A stretch of 64,000 nucleotides of DNA from a virus, in IMG/VR virus record IMGVR_UViG_3300007352_000001, positions 1 through 64,000 of that record; one strand, 5' to 3'. Made by a program: the position numbers and the translations under genes. Below, piece after piece: positions 1 through 7,803 of this stretch. Under the pieces are notes generated by a model, which worked only from the letters and a program-made list of their open reading frames with translations, did not search any database and was not told the origin of the DNA. Numbering within the stretch: position 1 is the stretch's first letter; each line of letters begins with the position of its first letter.

Positions 1-13
1 CGCCTGGCGCAAG

Positions 14-415
14 ATGCACGAGCTGGCGCACGCGATCACCAAGCCGATCGTCAACGCGAAGTACGGCGAGGCGCAGCGCATCGGCAAGCTCGGCCACCAC
101 CGCTCGATCCACGAGGCAGAGCGTTCGGTGGAGTGGGAGTGGCACGCCGCGCACAAGCAGCGCGAACTGTCGGCGCAGATCGGGGTGCACGTCCCGGATC
201 ACGTCTTCCACAAGGAGCTGAATACGGTCATGCACGACGCAGTGCACCGCGCCGTGACCGGGAAGTTCACCAACCCGGAGCAGGAAGGCTACGTGCCGCA
301 CAGCCACAAGGTGCCGCTGGCGACGGCGCTCGGGTTGATTCGTCACCACGCGCAGCGCATGGGCTTGACCGACCGCCACCAGACGTTCAAGAACTCGGCG
401 CGTGTCACGGCCTGA
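14..415 (+). CDS. Hypothetical protein, 5' end possibly outside window
   Basis: The frame is 133 codons from the first ATG, but it stays open to the left edge of the window (Ala-Trp-Arg-Lys precede the Met), so this Met may be internal and the gene truncated. The product is rich in His, Glu and Lys and looks largely helical. I recognise no catalytic motif, signal peptide or membrane segment. Its stop lies 14 nt inside the next small gene, consistent with one plus-strand operon. Function unknown. Confidence 0.6.
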   Translation: MHELAHAITKPIVNAKYGEAQRIGKLGHHRSIHEAERSVEWEWHAAHKQRELSAQIGVHVPDHVFHKELNTVMHDAVHRAVTGKFTNPEQEGYVPHSHKVPLATALGLIRHHAQRMGLTDRHQTFKNSARVTA

Positions 416-575
416 ACTCCTGATCGAGAACGGTAAGGCGTGGGTGACCAAGGACGCGTGGTCGCTCGCCTGGCAGAGCGCACGAGGCCACTACCACGGC
501 GTCCACGAGGCGTGGCTCACGCTCGGCTGGGCGTGGTGTGGCCTCTACCGCATCCCGGTCTACATCGTCGGATGA
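402..575 (+). CDS. Small Trp-rich hypothetical protein (57 aa)
   Basis: A GTG-started frame of 57 codons fills the gap between its neighbours, overlapping the upstream gene by 14 nt and the downstream one by an ATGA junction. The product is rich in Trp and aromatic residues (for example AWLTLGWAWCGLYRIPVY), which could form one short amphipathic or membrane-associated helix. The spacing supports it being real, but nothing identifies its role. Confidence 0.5.
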   Translation: MSRPELLIENGKAWVTKDAWSLAWQSARGHYHGVHEAWLTLGWAWCGLYRIPVYIVG

Positions 576-898
576 GCCCACGGCGGACGGACCACGTCAG
601 CCTCTCTGATCCGGACTGGGTCGAGTACGTCTGCCGGAACACTGTCGGCCTGATGTTCTGCGACGCCTGCGGGCAGCAGCTCATCAACTACGCTGCAACG
701 CTTGGGCACAAGGGGCGGATCCAGCTGATCGGCATGACGAGAGGTCATGCACTGCTTGCACACCACGCGGCGCATAACCGGAGCCCACCGGCAACGCTCA
801 GTGTCCACGTTGCCGGTGGGGCGGTCCTGTGGGAATCAGGGCAACCGTGGCGGCGGGTTGGCTTCGCTAGCCGCCCCGGCGTCCCTGGGGTGGACTGA
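572..898 (+). CDS. Small CxxC protein with GRVG-type C-terminal tag
   Basis: This 108-aa product starts at an ATG overlapping the previous stop (ATGA). It has one CDAC pair near residues 29-32 and no clear second zinc knuckle. Its end contains VLWESG followed by RRVGFASRPG, which matches an internal stretch of the protein at 6130-6834 (VLWETG ... GRVGYTSRK). The ending belongs to the C-terminal tag family described in the findings. It converges with the AAA+ ATPase gene, the two stops being one base apart. Function unknown. Confidence 0.65.
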   Translation: MSPRRTDHVSLSDPDWVEYVCRNTVGLMFCDACGQQLINYAATLGHKGRIQLIGMTRGHALLAHHAAHNRSPPATLSVHVAGGAVLWESGQPWRRVGFASRPGVPGVD

Positions 899-899
899 C

Positions 900-2564
900 T
901 TAGCTCTCCTCGTCGAGCTGCGCGCCGTTGCTGCGGCGCCGGGTGCCACTGCGCGCGGCGATGAACGCCCCGCTGCGCTCGATCAGCTCGGTGATACCGT
1001 CTCTGTGGCGCTCATCGAGCCGGCCGTCGCTGAACGCTGCCTGTGCTCCGCGCTGCAGCGCCGCGATGAGGTACGGCCCCGCGAAGGCCATGAACTCCTC
1101 GAACGGGTTGAACTCGTCCTTGCGCATCCGATCTTCCATGATCTGGCGGTGCTGCAGCATGGAGTCGGCGGCGACCAGGAGGTCGGTCGCGTTGACGAGC
1201 AGCGGCTGGTCGTCCTGGACGTAGCGAATCGCCGAGAGCTTCGCGCGCGTGATGATCTCGGAGATCATGGCCGGGATGATGCCGGTCAACCGCTCGCCGA
1301 CCTCGGTGAGGTCCGCGTCATCGGCGATGAGGCCGGCGCCGTAGGTGCGCACGAGGCGAATGGCTGCCTCGGCGTCCGGCGGCTCGATCTCGATGATGTC
1401 GTCGAAGCGGCCGGGGCGCAGCGCCGCCTCGTGGATCAGGTCGATGTTGTTGGTGGTGAGCACGGTGACGACCTTCGTGCCCTTCGAGCCGACGCCGTCC
1501 ATGATCTCCAGCAGCTGGTTGCCGTCGTCGTCGCGCTCTTCCATGTCGCGGTCGATGTCCTCGAAGAACACCATCGCCGGCTGGTACTGCTGCGCGAACT
1601 GCAGCGCCTTGGCCAGGTTGTCGCGGGCGTAGATGAACGTCCACCCGTGCTCGACCGCGATGATCGCCGCCTTGTAGGCGGTCATGGTCTTGCCGGTGCC
1701 GTAGGTGCCGTGCAGCAGCACGCCGCGCTTCAGGCCGACGCCCTCGCGCTCGCAGCGCGCGGTGTTGCGCAGCACGGTGAAGAGCGAGGCGTCGATGCGG
1801 TCCTCGATCCGCGTCGGCAGGACGAGGTGGGCGGGGTTGATGCCCTTCAGGTCGAGGAACTGCGGCCGGCGCATGATGTCGCGCTTCCTCGGGTCCGGGT
1901 CCTCGACGAACGAGATCTGGATCGCCCGGCCGCGGTAGATGCTGTTGCGCTGCAGCTCGATCGCCACCAGGTCGGCGATCGCCTTCACGATCGCAGCGTC
2001 GACGCGCTTGAACGAGCCCGAGAGCACGAACACGGTGCGGTCGGGCTTGATGGCGAGGCTCGTCTGCAGGACGGCCGTCGTGTCGGGCAGCTTGAACTTG
2101 CCCCAGATGACGTCACGCGTCTCGGTCGGGCTGACCTCGACGCCGACCGACGCGTTCTGGTTCTCCCACCAGAAGGCCTTCTCGGTCGAGGTGTAGCCGA
2201 ACTCGCGCTGGAGCACGGCCGCGAGCGCGTGCGCCCCGTCGTACGGGTGCGCGTTGTACTCGCGGTTGATCTCCAGCTCCTCGTCGTCGAGGTGCAGCCG
2301 GCGCGTGAGGATCTCGATGCCGGTCGCGTACGACATCCCTTCGGGCAGCGTGACGATCTTCTTGTCGGTCTGCGTGAACTGCACGTCGGTGTGCCCCGCA
2401 TCCGCTTCCGCCTGGAGATCCTCCAAGAGGGCCTGCAAGACGGCGCCTTTGCGGCGCGACTTGAACACGGCCCCGACGTCGGGCATGCCCTCCACGCCCT
2501 CGGCGCCGTCCATGCTCTCCATGGCACGTACCATCATCGGCTTCTTCCGTGCTGCTGTTGCCAT
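900..2564 (-). CDS. AAA+ ATPase (FtsH/Cdc48-like classic clade)
   Basis: The product is 554 aa. The first ~240 residues are a non-catalytic region. A single AAA+ module follows: Walker A HGTYGTGKT (about 285-293), Walker B MVFFEDID (331-338), sensor-1 TTNN (370-373) and arginine residues in ALRPGRFDD (381-389). Such proteins are hexameric ATP-driven remodelers or unfoldases. No protease or transmembrane segment is present, so a chaperone or remodeling role is inferred. The start was chosen because an AAAGGTGGG ribosome site precedes this ATG; an upstream Met lacks one. It is the last gene of a three-gene minus cluster. Confidence 0.9.
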   Translation of the reverse strand: MATAARKKPMMVRAMESMDGAEGVEGMPDVGAVFKSRRKGAVLQALLEDLQAEADAGHTDVQFTQTDKKIVTLPEGMSYATGIEILTRRLHLDDEELEINREYNAHPYDGAHALAAVLQREFGYTSTEKAFWWENQNASVGVEVSPTETRDVIWGKFKLPDTTAVLQTSLAIKPDRTVFVLSGSFKRVDAAIVKAIADLVAIELQRNSIYRGRAIQISFVEDPDPRKRDIMRRPQFLDLKGINPAHLVLPTRIEDRIDASLFTVLRNTARCEREGVGLKRGVLLHGTYGTGKTMTAYKAAIIAVEHGWTFIYARDNLAKALQFAQQYQPAMVFFEDIDRDMEERDDDGNQLLEIMDGVGSKGTKVVTVLTTNNIDLIHEAALRPGRFDDIIEIEPPDAEAAIRLVRTYGAGLIADDADLTEVGERLTGIIPAMISEIITRAKLSAIRYVQDDQPLLVNATDLLVAADSMLQHRQIMEDRMRKDEFNPFEEFMAFAGPYLIAALQRGAQAAFSDGRLDERHRDGITELIERSGAFIAARSGTRRRSNGAQLDEES

Positions 2565-2619
2565 TCGTTTCCCACCTTTCACCACAGGATAAGGCTCCCA
2601 GCCCCATGCCGGGAGACGG

Positions 2620-2997
2620 TTACGCGGCTGCGTCCTGAGACCGCACGATCGCGATGGCGAAGCCCGCGTCGCGTAGTGCGGCAATGATGTCGTCCGCTGA
2701 GCGCTTGCGCGCGTAGTTCACCTGCAAGAGCGCCCGCGTCGCTGCGTCCTGGCTGAGGATGTCGCCGCCGGTCTCGACCTGCTCGGCGGGGGCCTCGGTC
2801 GCGAGCCACTTGCTGCCCGACTCCCCCACCACGAGCTTGCTGCTGCAGAGCAGCCGGTTGTACTGCCGCACCCGCTCGATGATCTTCGTTTCTGTCTGCT
2901 GCGCGTGCTTGGGACAGAACTGCGGCGGGATGTCCGAGTAGATCGCGTAGACCGCGTGCGCGGTGCAGCCGTTGTAGCAGCAGGTGTACGTGGTCAC
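2620..2997 (-). CDS. Zinc-finger-like hypothetical protein
   Basis: The product is 125 aa with a GTG start that overlaps the stop of the upstream gene (GTGA). The N-terminus has a CCYNGC cluster and, about 20 residues later, FCPKH, together a plausible Cys/His zinc site. The rest is helical and charged (KIIERVRQYNRLL; DDIIAALRDAGFAIAIV). It lies between the diiron-like protein and the AAA+ ATPase on the same strand and is probably cotranscribed. Function unknown. Confidence 0.6.
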   Translation of the reverse strand: MTTYTCCYNGCTAHAVYAIYSDIPPQFCPKHAQQTETKIIERVRQYNRLLCSSKLVVGESGSKWLATEAPAEQVETGGDILSQDAATRALLQVNYARKRSADDIIAALRDAGFAIAIVRSQDAAA

Positions 2998-3695
2998 GCG
3001 GCCACCGGCGTCGGCATGAGGCGCTCGAACGCGAGATTCCAAAACGCGCGCCAGAAGCCCATGACGTCGGTGAACCCGCGCACGGCCTCCACGCGCGTGT
3101 GCCGGTCGCGGATGTAGGGCAGGCACTTGCCGTGCGCCCAGATGATGTGCGACGGCTCGACCTGCACGTGGATGCGCAGGTACGGGTCGGTGTCGAGCAG
3201 CTCAGGGAAGCCGGCTTTCTTCACGACCTCCATGAGGATGAGCGTGATATCGAGCGCCGGGTGCTCGAAGCCGCTGACGAAACCGGTCGCTCGCGCCTCG
3301 GACATGCCCGGCAGCAACGACATGAAGTGCTCGATGATGGACTCGGCGCGCTCGTTCAGCACCAACGTCCCGCCCATCTTCTCGATCAGGTGCACGAGCA
3401 GATCGTAGTGGGGCTCGTGTCCCTCACCGGTCAGGCCGTCCTCTTCGAGGTAGTTCGCCATGAGCTGCTTGCGTGAGGGCTGGTCCGGGTACGCCGCAGC
3501 ACAGCTCAGCAAGATCTGCGGCGTCCGTCTGGAGAAGCTGTACCAGATGCAGAGGAACTCCAGCGCGCGATCGCGCGAGAGGGTCTGGACACCGTTCAGG
3601 CGAGCGAGGTATGGGTTCTGCTCCCCGTGCTGGTAGTCCGTGTACTGCGCGAAGGTGTCGAGGAACTGCGCTGCCTGTGCTTCGAGGTCCCGCAT
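2994..3695 (-). CDS. Heme-oxygenase-like protein, putative diiron oxidase/oxygenase fold
   Basis: A 233-aa, all-helical protein whose metal-ligand-like residues follow the heme-oxygenase-like diiron (HDO/TenA/PqqC) pattern: YLEEDG...GHEPHYD (E84/E85, H93/H96), an acidic helix LILMEVVKKAG (E156), and DPYLRIHVQVEPSH (D170, H176, E180, H183), an HxxxExxH motif. Family members use non-heme iron for oxidations, or cleave cofactors. The substrate is unknown. An AAAGGGAACC ribosome site precedes the ATG. It is the first gene of the minus cluster, facing a divergent operon. Confidence 0.6.
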   Translation of the reverse strand: MRDLEAQAAQFLDTFAQYTDYQHGEQNPYLARLNGVQTLSRDRALEFLCIWYSFSRRTPQILLSCAAAYPDQPSRKQLMANYLEEDGLTGEGHEPHYDLLVHLIEKMGGTLVLNERAESIIEHFMSLLPGMSEARATGFVSGFEHPALDITLILMEVVKKAGFPELLDTDPYLRIHVQVEPSHIIWAHGKCLPYIRDRHTRVEAVRGFTDVMGFWRAFWNLAFERLMPTPVAA

Positions 3696-3802
3696 GGTTG
3701 GTTCCCTTTCCCACAGAGTAGAGGTGATTGACCGGTGACGCGCGCGACAGGGCCAGCTAGCAGAGTTCTGCATCGGTTGTCCATCTTTTTCGGACTTGCG
3801 TT
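3696..3802. promoter_or_regulatory. Divergent intergenic region between two operons
   Basis: This 107-bp gap separates the minus-strand cluster from the plus-strand operon that follows, so it should hold promoters for both directions. It contains a small inverted repeat (GTCC...GGAC around the TTTTT run near 3781) and the only AT-rich patch nearby. I see no convincing -35/-10 pair. The call rests on gene orientation. Confidence 0.4.
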
Positions 3803-4042
3803 GTGACTTCTCCGACCTACACCCTGCAGGACCCCAACACGCAGACCGGGGAACTGGAGGCCTGCGTCGCCTTCCTGCAGTGGCAAGGGCTCCCCTGTCA
3901 GACCTTCTGCACCACCCAGGCGCTCAAGCACAGCAAGGGAGTGCGCCGACCGGTGTTACTTGACCGCAAGGGGAAACCCGTAGCGGTCGGCTTCTTCGAG
4001 ATCGTCAAGTGGATCACCGGCCAGGGCCTCGTACATTGCTAG
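3803..4042 (+). CDS. Glutaredoxin/thioredoxin-fold-like small protein lacking CxxC
   Basis: This GTG-started 79-aa product resembles a short glutaredoxin in outline: an N-terminal strand YTLQDP, a helix CVAFLQWQGL, a central cis-Pro-like RRPVLLDRKGKPVAVG strand pair and a final helix FFEIVKWI. The redox CPxC expected after the first strand is replaced by DPNTQTG, so the usual dithiol chemistry is unlikely. It may be a degenerate fold used for binding. The assignment is by pattern only. Confidence 0.45.
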   Translation: MTSPTYTLQDPNTQTGELEACVAFLQWQGLPCQTFCTTQALKHSKGVRRPVLLDRKGKPVAVGFFEIVKWITGQGLVHC

Positions 4043-4128
4043 ACCCCGGCAGTGAGTTTCGCTGGTGGCTGGCCTTCGGGTGTTGGGCCGTCTTCGCAGC
4101 CATCGTCTTGTGGAGACAGTGGCGGTAA
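4036..4128 (+). CDS. Candidate single-span membrane micropeptide (30 aa)
   Basis: A TTG-started 30-codon frame overlaps the previous stop and encodes a near-ideal single membrane helix (WWLAFGCWAVFAAIVLW) flanked by an acidic N-terminus and a basic RQWR end. The only support is composition and the operon-like overlap. It could be a chance frame. Confidence 0.35.
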   Translation: MLDPGSEFRWWLAFGCWAVFAAIVLWRQWR

Positions 4129-4295
4129 CGTGCGCGCCGCGCGGGCGCGCGACGACTCGGACCAACGGGCCGGCGACCTCCCGCCGAGTTGGTAGCAACG
4201 GCCGGACGGTCCGGCTGCCGCCCCTTTCTCCACAAGGTTGTCCACAGGTTGATGCCGCCCACGTCCTGCGCGATAACCAGGGGCTGGAGGTGGTG
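4129..4295. other. 167-bp intergenic stretch
   Basis: No gene is seen here. It begins with a GC-rich self-complementary stretch (GCGCGCC...GGGCGCGC near 4133-4154) that could terminate or structure the transcript, and it holds the DnaA-box-like site listed separately. Confidence 0.4.
4238..4246 (+). promoter_or_regulatory. DnaA-box-like 9-mer
   Basis: TTGTCCACA matches the DnaA-box form preferred in high-GC actinobacteria, and CTCCACAAG just upstream is an imperfect inverted copy. Single 9-mers occur by chance and no AT-rich unwinding region is adjacent, so origin function is only a possibility. Confidence 0.15.
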
Positions 4296-4775
4296 ATGGA
4301 CGATGAGGGTCGGGTCTCCGCAGTCGAGTACCGCAAGCTCCCCACGCACGATTTTCTGATCTACTCGCGCGCGGCGCTGGAAGCATCGCACCCGCCCACG
4401 GTGCCGCACGTGGTCATCTCGATCACGGGCTACGACGAGAAGGTCGGGCACAAGGCGAACGTGCCGACCAACGAGCACACGTTGGGTATCCACCGGGAAG
4501 TCTTCGCTGACGTCTCACGCACCATGGGCGAGTGGGTGCGGATGACGCCGGAACAAGCCGAGCGGATCGTCGACTTCGTGCGCTCGCATCAGGAGCAGGT
4601 GCAGCTCGTGATCGTGCATTGCCAGGCGGGCATCTCCCGGTCCTCGGCGATTGCACTCGGGCTCCAGCTCCTGCTCGACAATCACATTCACACGGACTTC
4701 CGCGATCGCTACGTGCCGAACCTGCACGTGCTGCGGCTGATTCTGAATGCCGGACTCCGGCATCTCGACCGATGA
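4296..4775 (+). CDS. Dual-specificity/tyrosine phosphatase-like protein
   Basis: A 159-aa protein with the Cys-phosphatase signature VHCQAGISRSSA (HCx5R form) near residues 108-119, preceded by the usual hydrophobic strand VQLVIV. An upstream Asp-containing loop could supply the general acid. Such enzymes remove phosphate from protein Tyr/Ser/Thr or other phosphoesters. The start was chosen at the ATG behind GGAGG (4287-4291). The frame is open further upstream but the composition there is poor. Host signaling or nucleotide metabolism are both possible targets. Confidence 0.8.
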   Translation: MDDEGRVSAVEYRKLPTHDFLIYSRAALEASHPPTVPHVVISITGYDEKVGHKANVPTNEHTLGIHREVFADVSRTMGEWVRMTPEQAERIVDFVRSHQEQVQLVIVHCQAGISRSSAIALGLQLLLDNHIHTDFRDRYVPNLHVLRLILNAGLRHLDR

Positions 4776-4785
4776 GGAGGTGAGG

Positions 4786-5139
4786 ATGATGAGTGCTTCG
4801 ATCTACACAGTACCAGGAGCCACGCCCGTTGCGGGCTCGGCCATGGGGAAGGCACCGGACGACTACCTGGCGCCGCTGCTGGGTCAACTCGATTCGGTGT
4901 TGTCGATGAGCGGGTACCTGCACGCGGAAGTGAGCTTGCTGGAACGCAGCATCGGCGTACTGGCCCCCGACGTGGTCAGCACCGGGGCGAAGGACGCGGC
5001 AGCCGCGCCGTCGGCCAGTGACTTCGCCGCCATGGTGGCGCAGAACCTGAGCCTGCTGTTGCTGCGCTTGCAGGCGGTGAACACGCGCATCTCTGGAGAC
5101 AGCGCGCCCCGTGTGGTTGGGCAGGGGCCGCAAGGCTGA
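4786..5139 (+). CDS. Hypothetical protein
   Basis: The product is 117 aa and begins after a strong GAGGAGGTGAGG ribosome site; a second ATG follows three bases later. Ala/Ser/Leu-rich helices dominate (YLAPLLGQLDSVL; SDFAAMVAQNLSLLLLRLQAV), which suggests a small helical, perhaps oligomeric protein. No known motif was seen. Confidence 0.6.
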   Translation: MMSASIYTVPGATPVAGSAMGKAPDDYLAPLLGQLDSVLSMSGYLHAEVSLLERSIGVLAPDVVSTGAKDAAAAPSASDFAAMVAQNLSLLLLRLQAVNTRISGDSAPRVVGQGPQG

Positions 5140-5147
5140 GCCCAGCG

Positions 5148-5345
5148 CTGCACGCTGTTCTAGCCACGGATCCGCAGGCGCTGTGTCGCGGGTGCTGGCT
5201 GAAGATCAACATCCCCGCGGAGGAGTGGGACGCCATCCTCCGCGGGGACGTCGACGACACGATTGACCCCGAGGCGTTTCTGCACTGGCTCCGCACTGGT
5301 GAGGGTGATCCATGCACATCAACGCCATCTTCCAGGCGCTCGTAG
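5148..5345 (+). CDS. Possible small protein, start uncertain
   Basis: A frame reading LATDPQALCRGCWLKI, then EEWDAILRGDVDDTIDPEAF, has natural protein-like composition and one CxxC. It fills the gap before the next gene and overlaps it by 34 nt. No ATG, GTG or TTG is available in frame; the CTG at 5148 is the nearest start-like codon. The gene is therefore uncertain. Confidence 0.35.
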   Translation: MHAVLATDPQALCRGCWLKINIPAEEWDAILRGDVDDTIDPEAFLHWLRTGEGDPCTSTPSSRRS

Positions 5346-5839
5346 AAGCGCAGGCGAAGCCGCCATGCTGTGCCAAGATCTCGGATCCGCACGCATTGGA
5401 CGCACACATGATTCGTTTCCACCTCGGGAAGTCTCGCCACCAGACCTTCGAGCCTGATGCGGACTGGCGCACGGACAAGATGGGCAAGACCGCACCGGGA
5501 GCGCGCCAAGCACTCGACCGGTCCGAGCTAGGCGCCCCGTGGAAGCGCGCCCACGTGCCGATCGCGCAGTTCATGGATCGGCCTGCGCACGCACCGTCGT
5601 GTTGCACGCGCCCGAGCGATCACAGCTTTCGCATCAACGGTATCGACCACTGGGTGCGTCGCCGGCACAAGGGCGACGTCCAGCAAGCGTTGCGTCAGAA
5701 CCCTGTCGTGCTGGCCCAGAAGCCGGATGGGCAGCTCGACCTCGTCGACGGGTACCATCGCACGTTGCACGCCCAGGCCAAGGGGCACACGCACGTGCCA
5801 GCCGTCATCGTCCGCTCCACTGTCAACCGGTCATGGTGA
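5312..5839 (+). CDS. ParB-like nuclease-domain protein (partial motif)
   Basis: A 175-aa protein whose C-terminal third, QLDLVDGYHRTLHAQAKG followed by HVPAVIV, matches the ParB/Srx fold signature (vvDGhHRxxAaxxxG...vpaxv). The N-terminal part has several Cys and His residues but no familiar domain. In phages this fold appears in DNA-binding or nuclease proteins and in ATP-dependent enzymes, so the activity is not settled. Confidence 0.55.
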   Translation: MHINAIFQALVEAQAKPPCCAKISDPHALDAHMIRFHLGKSRHQTFEPDADWRTDKMGKTAPGARQALDRSELGAPWKRAHVPIAQFMDRPAHAPSCCTRPSDHSFRINGIDHWVRRRHKGDVQQALRQNPVVLAQKPDGQLDLVDGYHRTLHAQAKGHTHVPAVIVRSTVNRSW

Positions 5840-5842
5840 CGA

Positions 5843-6133
5843 ATGCCTGCCTCGGTGAGCTACATGGCCCTGGAGCGGGATAACCCGCGCCAATGGGATC
5901 CCGCGCAGTTGCTGCGCAAGCTGCTCGAAGACATCGAAGACGGGGAGTTCCACCCCGACAAGATGGTGATCGTCTGGAACGAGCAGCCGAAGGACGGCCC
6001 GTCCGGGATCCGGCCGCGCGTTGCGTACGCCGGCACCGAAGGGTATGAGGCTCTCGGCGTGATGCGGCTCGCCATGTGCGACATGGAGCACGGGCTGCTC
6101 GCGCAACAGCAAGCCAGTGAGGATGACGAGTGA
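5843..6133 (+). CDS. Hypothetical protein
   Basis: A 96-aa acidic protein with YMALERDNPRQW near the start, a helix LLRKLLEDIEDGE and a strand KMVIVWNE. It seems to be a compact alpha/beta domain. It overlaps the next gene (GTGA). No function can be assigned. Confidence 0.6.
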   Translation: MPASVSYMALERDNPRQWDPAQLLRKLLEDIEDGEFHPDKMVIVWNEQPKDGPSGIRPRVAYAGTEGYEALGVMRLAMCDMEHGLLAQQQASEDDE

Positions 6134-6834
6134 GGGTGTCGTTCACGACATCATGGCCGATCACCACGAAGTCGGCGGCGGCGAACTACATGGCGCAAGC
6201 GCTGCGGGCCGAAGAGGACCTGAGCCTGTTCCAGCGTGGACTGCAGTTCTGGCTCACGCTCGGTAGTCCGTACAAGTCCACGCGCATGCCGACCATCACG
6301 CCGATCCAACGCGGCAGCACCGTCACGCCCGACGCGATCGAACAGTTCATCCGGCACGTCGAGTGCACCAAGGGTCAAGAGCGCCTCGCCGATGATGAGC
6401 CGTACGGCAACGCCACCAAGCCCAGTACGCCGCGCGCGTCGGCGGGGACGGTGGACCTGCGCGAGTGTGCCGGACCCAACCCGACGATCGCGATCCGCAT
6501 CGAGCACGGCCCCGTCTTGTGGGAGACCGGCTGGTACGAAGGCCGCGTCGGCTACACGAGCCGCAAAGAGCACCGGTGGGACAAAGGACTCACTGGGGAA
6601 GACGTCAGAGTCTCGCGCCGCCGGCAAGGGGTGGTCTACAACTTCGCGTGCCCCTCGTGCAGCGCTCCGGCCGATCCTTGCCAGACGCTTCGCAACGGTG
6701 GGCACCAGGGCGCGTGCATGAACCGGCACCTCTACCAGGTCTGTCGTCTGCACTTGCGGGCCGAGGCCGGCCACTCGATCACCGAGTTCGATGCGGACAC
6801 GTGCTCGTGCTGGATGCCGCGGCGCTACGCGTGA
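6130..6834 (+). CDS. Zinc-ribbon protein with internal GRVG tag-like segment
   Basis: The product is 234 aa (GTG start overlapping the previous stop). Its middle carries VLWETG then GRVGYTSRK, the same block that ends the protein at 572-898. A Cys/His-rich domain follows: FACPSCSAPADPC, CMNRHLYQVCRLH and a final CSC. The tag thus sits between two domains here, as if a tagged protein had been fused to a zinc-finger protein. Function unknown. Confidence 0.6.
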   Translation: MRVSFTTSWPITTKSAAANYMAQALRAEEDLSLFQRGLQFWLTLGSPYKSTRMPTITPIQRGSTVTPDAIEQFIRHVECTKGQERLADDEPYGNATKPSTPRASAGTVDLRECAGPNPTIAIRIEHGPVLWETGWYEGRVGYTSRKEHRWDKGLTGEDVRVSRRRQGVVYNFACPSCSAPADPCQTLRNGGHQGACMNRHLYQVCRLHLRAEAGHSITEFDADTCSCWMPRRYA

Positions 6835-7004
6835 TGACGCACCCCACCACCGTCTGCGACCAGGCGTCGCACGTGAACTGCGGTTGCCTGCTCTCTACTC
6901 CAACACGGGGTGAAGAGCCGAGCTTCATGGCCGAGATCCGAGCGGTAGACGCGTACTTCGATCGGCCGCGCTGGTGGCATCGCTTCTGGCCATGCCGTCG
7001 CTGA
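6834..7004 (+). CDS. Small Cys/Trp-containing protein (56 aa)
   Basis: An ATG overlapping the previous stop (TGATG) opens a 56-codon frame with CxxxxxxxxxCGC near the N-terminus and a basic aromatic tail (RPRWWHRFWPCRR). It overlaps the following methyltransferase gene by 13 nt. Packing suggests a real gene; role unknown. Confidence 0.5.
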   Translation: MTHPTTVCDQASHVNCGCLLSTPTRGEEPSFMAEIRAVDAYFDRPRWWHRFWPCRR

Positions 7005-7558
7005 ACCTCGGCGCGGCGAACACGCGCATCGCCGGCTTCCTCAACGTCGACGCCGACCCGCGCTGGCGCCCAGACGTCTGTGCGCTTCTGACCGAGGTCG
7101 AGTTCCACTCCTGCTCGATCGACCGGGTCTACTGCTCGCACACACTCGAACACCTGCCCTACCCCGAGGCGATCGCAGTGCTGCACAAGATCGGCCGGTG
7201 GATGAAGCCGGGCGGTACGCTCTGGCTCGCTGTGCCAGACTTCGAGCGGTTGTGCCTGATCGTGGCGATCGGTGAGGGTGACAGCGACTACATCCGCAAC
7301 CACTTCTACGGCAACACGCTGGAGCCGTGGAACCCGCACCGCAGTGGATGGACGCGACCCTACCTGACGCAGTGTCTTTCTGACGCCGGCTTCGAGGTCA
7401 TTCGAGACTTCGAGCCGTGGGTTCGCAACGTCGACGACTCGGGGGCAGACGCGTCCGGTGCCTGGTTCGAGTTGAGTAGCGGAGAGCGCGGCCCGCTCTC
7501 GCTCAATCTGGAGTGCCGGCGGCGGGAGGGCGAGGATGCGGGTGGACGCGAACCATGA
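6992..7558 (+). CDS. SAM-dependent methyltransferase-like protein (copy 1)
   Basis: A 188-aa class I methyltransferase-like protein: LNLGAANTRIAGFLNVD (motif I region), IDRVYCSHTLEHL (motif IV-like) and RWMKPGGTLWLAVPDFE (motif VI-like). The classical GxGxG is reduced to LGAANT. It is clearly paralogous to the protein at 15167-15748, sharing YCSHTLEH and LWLAVPDFE. Such enzymes often accompany glycosyltransferases in glycan cassettes. The substrate is unknown. Confidence 0.75.
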   Translation: MPSLNLGAANTRIAGFLNVDADPRWRPDVCALLTEVEFHSCSIDRVYCSHTLEHLPYPEAIAVLHKIGRWMKPGGTLWLAVPDFERLCLIVAIGEGDSDYIRNHFYGNTLEPWNPHRSGWTRPYLTQCLSDAGFEVIRDFEPWVRNVDDSGADASGAWFELSSGERGPLSLNLECRRREGEDAGGREP

Positions 7559-7799
7559 GCTGGCCAAGCACGTCGACATCTACTGCAACGGCCAGCTGCT
7601 CGATCATGTCGCCTGGGCCGACGACGTCGAGGGCGTCGTGAGCCAGTTCAAGTTGACCGCCGCGGGCCTGATCGACACCGCCTATGGCGAGCCCATCAAG
7701 CAGCGCACGGAAGGCACCGTTGAGATCTACCTGCGGCCGAACGCTCCGGATGCCGCGCGCAAGCTCTACTTCCGAGTCGCTGGGCTCTTGAAGGAGTGA
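7536..7799 (+). CDS. Hypothetical protein
   Basis: An 87-aa protein of mixed alpha/beta character (HVDIYCNGQLLDHVAWADD; GTVEIYLRPNAPDAARKLYFRV) starts 23 nt inside the methyltransferase gene behind GGGAGGGCGAGG. No motif was recognised. Good composition and overlap support it. Confidence 0.6.
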   Translation: MRVDANHELAKHVDIYCNGQLLDHVAWADDVEGVVSQFKLTAAGLIDTAYGEPIKQRTEGTVEIYLRPNAPDAARKLYFRVAGLLKE

Positions 7800-7803
7800 C
7801 GTG

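Noticed and set aside
747-2687. A 646-codon plus-strand frame opposite the AAA+ ATPase gene
   Set aside because: It lies antisense to a gene with all AAA+ motifs and shows only low-complexity Val/Asp/Arg/Leu sequence.
4238-4246. A replication origin at the DnaA-box-like site
   Set aside because: Only one good 9-mer and one poor inverted copy, without repeats or an AT-rich region. Kept only as a low-confidence site.
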